The notes beneath the pieces are model-generated. The model ran no database searches and was not told where the DNA came from. It saw only the letters and a list, made by a program, of their open reading frames with translations. Positions 10,301 through 13,300 of a stretch of 15,370 nt of DNA are shown here, piece after piece (position 1 is the stretch's first letter; the number at the start of each line of letters is the position of its first letter). The position numbers and the translations under genes are program-made. Origin of the DNA: Patescibacteria group bacterium (GTDB lineage: Bacteria; Patescibacteriota; Patescibacteriia; JAHIZJ01); the NCBI GenBank assembly GCA_041661625.1, contig JBAZUB010000006.1:1-15370 (forward strand), read 5' to 3'.

Positions 10301-13300
10301 AAAGATGCCCTTGATAGTTGGCTTTTCTTGGCTCACTAAAATCCAATCGACGCTTTTATCTAGGACAAAGCCTGAATTTTTTGTGTAGACTTCAACCTGG
10401 ACATCCACAGCATCGATCCCACAACCAAATTTATCTTTATTGTAATAATGATCGTTTTCATTTTGGGGCCACCAATTATAACTGTCAAAATTGAATGTAT
10501 AATTTTTTACCTGATCCCCTACTTTAAAAACGGTCCCTACTCCAGCTCCACCGGGAAGATTATCAACGGCAATCCATTTTTCCTCAATCAATTCATGGGT
10601 TTCCCGGCGCCACTTCATAGGGTTCCAAAACTTGCCTAATGCCCAATTGTCTTCAGCCCCCAGATAATGATTCCAAGCATGAATTTTGAATTTAACTTTT
10701 ATTTTTGTATCAACCTCATTAAATCCTCGATGCATAAGTCCGGCGAACGGCACATATGGATAAGCGGTCAGTTTTTGCTTCCCAAGAGCGGTCAGCGTGT
10801 AGGTCAGCTCTTTTACCGGATGGTAATTGCCATAGCCTTTGGCTTCAAAATAGAACGGCGATTCTCCGTCTGCTAAACGAATCTTTTTCAAGCCAAGGCC
10901 ATCGTTATAATCGGTCTCATCACCGATCGGTTCGAGTTTAACCAAGGCTTCATTTCTGGCAAAAGAGACAACTTTAATCCCGCTAATCGTTTCGGTGCGG
11001 CTCCCGGACCCGTCTTTCGCGGCCGCGGTCAGAATAAGTTTATAAGTGCCGCCGGTCACAACCTGGGTCGAGTCGCTAGCGGGATAATTCCCGGTCCAAA
11101 CCAGAGAAAGGGGGTTAGTCGGAAGCGTCCCTAGGACCTCTTTACCGACAGCCAGGCTGGCAACAAAATCGCCGTTCTCTTTTTGAACCTGCGCGGTTAT
11201 AAGGGCGTCTTTGGAAACGTTATAGAAGACAGAAACCCGATCGGGAACGGAAAGAGAACTAAACTCTTTATTGGTCGCTTCTTTAACCTTCAATTCAAAC
11301 GGCGTAGTCACATTAATTACCGCTTCGTCTGACGCGAGACCCTGTCCATCTACCCCTTCGGCAATTACTCTAACAATGTAGCTCCCGTTATCGACATACG
11401 CCCCTGTATCCAAGCGACCATCCCAATCGATCCCGGAAGGAGGTTGGACTGCCGTCGAGGGAAAGGTCTTCCCCATTTCAGTAAGGTTAACCAATCGCTG
11501 GCCGGTGACATCGATTACCAACGGCAGGTATGGCTGGGTTTGCCTGGTTATCCCAAGGTAAACATTATCGGCGTAGATTGAAGGGGAACTGGGATCTTCA
11601 TCAAGCTTGGGGGTGATCATCAGCTGGCCGCCGTCAGCGGTGAAATCGAAGCCCCCTTCACCACCGGAAAGGATCTTATTCCAACTGATCATGCTCCCAA
11701 CACTGGAAACAGAAGAGTTGCCGCCAGTTATGTTAACGGTCCCTCCCATCGCAATCAAATTACCGCTAAATTTATGGCTTGAACCATCGGCCGACCAGCG
11801 AATATGGTAGCCAGATTCGTCGCTCCAGATAAAATAACCAAGATCGGTCCCCGCCTTATAATCAGGTTTTCCGATAAAGGGGGCGCCAAGGATATTGGGG
11901 AAATATTTAAAATAAACAGGCTTTTCGTCCTGGCTTCTAATAATCTCCACATAAACATTGGCGGGTTTAACGCTATTTATAAAGCCGATCGGAAGTTTCA
12001 CCGAATCGTCGGCTTTAAAGTCTACAGTAGAAGCCAACGGCTTGAGCTTAATATACGGGGAAGTCAGCGCTGACGTACCAAATGAACCATTATTAACCTT
12101 TATTAATCTGGTAACCGACAGAGAGTCTCCGTTTTCTTCATCAACTACAACCAGGATGGTATAGTCACCATTTTCCAACCCATTGGTATTGAGATAAGCC
12201 AGAGTGGCATCATTCTGCAAAGGTCGGAAAGAGATGTTTGAGGCGCCGCCGCCTCTATTGATCAAGGGAACTTCGATGGCGGAGGGAACAAGTTCGGAAG
12301 CCTGCGACAAGATCGTCGCGGCTTCCATTTTTGACTTATCGCTCCTGGATAAATAGACCCGGTACTGCTTGAACGGTTTATCGTTTGACCAATCGGGATC
12401 CATGGCGGTGCCGCGGATGGCGACCAGTCCGGAGATTTCGGCTCCATCCTCTACCGGGAAAGAGATGACCGGAGCGATCCCGTCTTTGACACAGGAAGAA
12501 TACGCGGTCGAGGTATTGCCAACATCATCGGTCGCGGTAATTTGGAATTTATAAGCTCCTTTCGTCAGATCAGAAGCAGAATGCCAAACGATCTTATTTT
12601 CTTCTGTTAACGATGCCGGAGCCTCTTCATAGGCATCGGCCAGCAGGCCAGTACTGGTATTAAATATCTTAACTTTAACCCCTACCCCCTCCCCTTTATC
12701 TCCCAATCCATTCTCCCTCAAGCTATACGCCAGTGTCGTTTTATAGGCATTGGCGCCTATGTTAGTCAAAACATAGGGATTGGCGATCTGCCCAAAAATG
12801 GTTGGCGGAGTACGATCGATCCGGACCGCTTCAAGGGTACGGGGGGCGCTTTCGTTCCCAGCCTCGTCACGAGCGATCACTTCGACCCGATAAATCCCAT
12901 CTTCAGGCCCAGGAGCGAAAGAATTGTTGTAAGGCCAGGAATAAGAAGCGCCAACCCTCACCCCTGTCCCCTCTCCCAGAGGGAGAGGGGTAGAAGCCTG
13001 GGTTAAATACGCTGTCGTCTTCTTATTCGATAGATTATTGAGCTTAATTATGACCATCGCTTTTTCGCTAACTTCGGCGTTCAGTTTTAATTCGTTGATA
13101 TTTGAGGTCATCGGGTTTGGGGTCAAAGCGACTAACCCAACCTTTGGCGGCGTGGCGTCAACAATCAACGGGGTTTCGGCAACGGCAGAATTCCCCGCCA
13201 GGTCGAAAACTTTAACCTTAACTTTGTAGGCGCCGTCACCCACCACTCGACTCGCTTCGCTCGCTCGTGGTCCCCCCTCTCCACTGTCGTGGAGAGGGCC

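Noticed and set aside
12968..12990. Strong GC-rich hairpin as a transcription terminator
   Set aside because: It is inside an intact coding frame, is not followed by a T run on either strand, and belongs to the palindromic repeat family.
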